DNA of 54,283 nt from Halalkalibacter alkaliphilus (GTDB taxonomy: Bacteria > Bacillota > Bacilli > Bacillales > Bacillaceae_D), in NCBI RefSeq assembly GCF_023555415.1, contig NZ_JAKRYL010000029.1, positions 1 to 54,283 of the forward strand, in the 5' to 3' direction. A program made the translations under genes and the position numbers. Of the stretch, positions 53,566 to 54,283 are shown piece after piece (the first letter of the stretch is position 1; each line of letters starts with the position of its first letter). The notes under the pieces are model-generated. The model was not told the origin of the DNA. It saw only the letters and a list, made by a program, of their open reading frames with translations, and did not search any database.

Positions 53566-54144
53566 TTATTGATCACAGATATACTCTACATATTGCCTGG
53601 CGAAATTGTCTGCTGCTTTTTCATGAGGAATGTTTCGATACCTTTTTTTCTCTTTATACGTATTCCCGTCTATCATGTTATCGATAAATCGCTCATAATG
53701 ATACTCTCCTCGATCAAAGTAATCAAATAACCGCTCTTTCTTACTTTTTCCATTCCCACCAATAAGAGCATGGATATAGTGACCTACTTCGTGTAAAAGC
53801 ACAAATGCAGCATATTCAAAACAGGTTGTACGATTTTTCTTCAAATCAATAATATATTCCTTATTTTGAAAACACTCCGTTACTGACATAATGTTAATAT
53901 AAATAACGGGTTCAAAGGATCCTACATCATCAATGGCTAATTCTCCGGGAAAATTAATTGGCTCATCGGTAATATAGCAGGTTAGATCAGCTACGGCTTC
54001 TTTGAAGATAGAAGAATTTAACCATCGAATGGTTTCACATACTCCTTCTAATCCATGATGTGCATGTTTTTTAGAAATCTTAAATTGACTCTGTAAGTAA
54101 TTTTCGCTCTCATAGATGAAATTCAAATATTTTTTGACTTTCAT
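53566..54144 (-). CDS. Small putative zinc metallopeptidase (HEXXH), hypothetical
   Basis: 192 aa, soluble. FVLLHEVGHYIHALIG contains HEVGH (about residues 119-123), and HEKAADNFARQYVEYI near the end could supply the third ligand Glu. No signal peptide. The overall pattern resembles ImmA/IrrE- or SprT-like small gluzincins without clear membership. ATG 54144 follows GGAGGTG; a frame from 54159 begins in that site. It runs toward a weak hairpin near 53525-53550. Confidence 0.65.
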   Translation of the reverse strand: MKVKKYLNFIYESENYLQSQFKISKKHAHHGLEGVCETIRWLNSSIFKEAVADLTCYITDEPINFPGELAIDDVGSFEPVIYINIMSVTECFQNKEYIIDLKKNRTTCFEYAAFVLLHEVGHYIHALIGGNGKSKKERLFDYFDRGEYHYERFIDNMIDGNTYKEKKRYRNIPHEKAADNFARQYVEYICDQ

Positions 54145-54283
54145 ATTTGCACCTCCCATGACATCGTTTTTATAAAACCTCTGTTAAGGGAAAGGAAATC
54201 TTATTAATACTTATGATAAGAAATAGGATGAATGAACAACTTTTCAAAAACGCAAAACATACTAACATTAGTAGTACAAACGC

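Overview
The window reads as a piece of low-GC, endospore-forming Bacillaceae chromosome. Evidence: AGGAGG-type ribosome sites, ATG/GTG/TTG starts, alpha/beta-type and H-type small acid-soluble spore proteins, a YhcN/YlaJ-type spore lipoprotein, CtsR operators in front of clpE, a SAM-I riboswitch and BsrG/TxpA-like toxin RNA. No prophage, plasmid, CRISPR array, rRNA or tRNA was recognised.

Layout. 1-13.7 kb: mostly plus-strand housekeeping genes (PhzF-like protein, YkuK, 6-phosphogluconate dehydrogenase, M3 peptidase, YdcF, ClpE, oligopeptide-binding lipoprotein, a SAM-riboswitch-controlled MsrA-like protein without the catalytic Cys, an LD-carboxypeptidase). 13.7-17.2 kb: NADP-glutamate dehydrogenase divergent from a GltC-like LysR regulator, then a decayed EamA transporter. 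18-20.8 kb: GntR/ABC operon of YtrA type. 21-25 kb: small spore and stress genes (Q-rich protein, SASPs, two DUF2382/YsnF proteins). 26.3-26.6 kb: a type I toxin-antitoxin locus. 27-30 kb: DASS transporter, a XerS-like tyrosine recombinase and next to it a site matching the Bacillus dif site at 25 of 28 positions. Genes are mainly on plus left of this site (about 23 of 34) and mainly on minus right of it (about 19 of 26), so the window probably spans the replication terminus. 30-37.8 kb: spore lipoprotein, truncated haemoglobin, CtaG/DUF2243 pair, TetR-controlled ABC exporter.

37.9-47.4 kb is the most unusual part: phosphoenolpyruvate mutase, phosphonopyruvate decarboxylase and 2-aminoethylphosphonate (AEP) transaminase are interleaved with four YheC/YheD-type ATP-grasp proteins and a KamA-like radical-SAM protein with a changed substrate pocket. 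The three phosphonate genes form a complete phosphoenolpyruvate-to-AEP route. The ATP-grasp proteins are candidate ligases that would attach AEP or an unusual amino acid to a peptide or envelope polymer. YheC/YheD are spore-coat associated in Bacillus and one of these genes has a sigma-K-like promoter, so an AEP-decorated spore component is a testable idea.

47.7-54.3 kb: DUF3891, a cysteine-rich CWC protein, sulfite reductase cysJI, a DUF421/YetF protein and a small HEXXH protein. Starts were moved from the longest ORF to the codon with the best-placed ribosome site wherever the sequence decided it.
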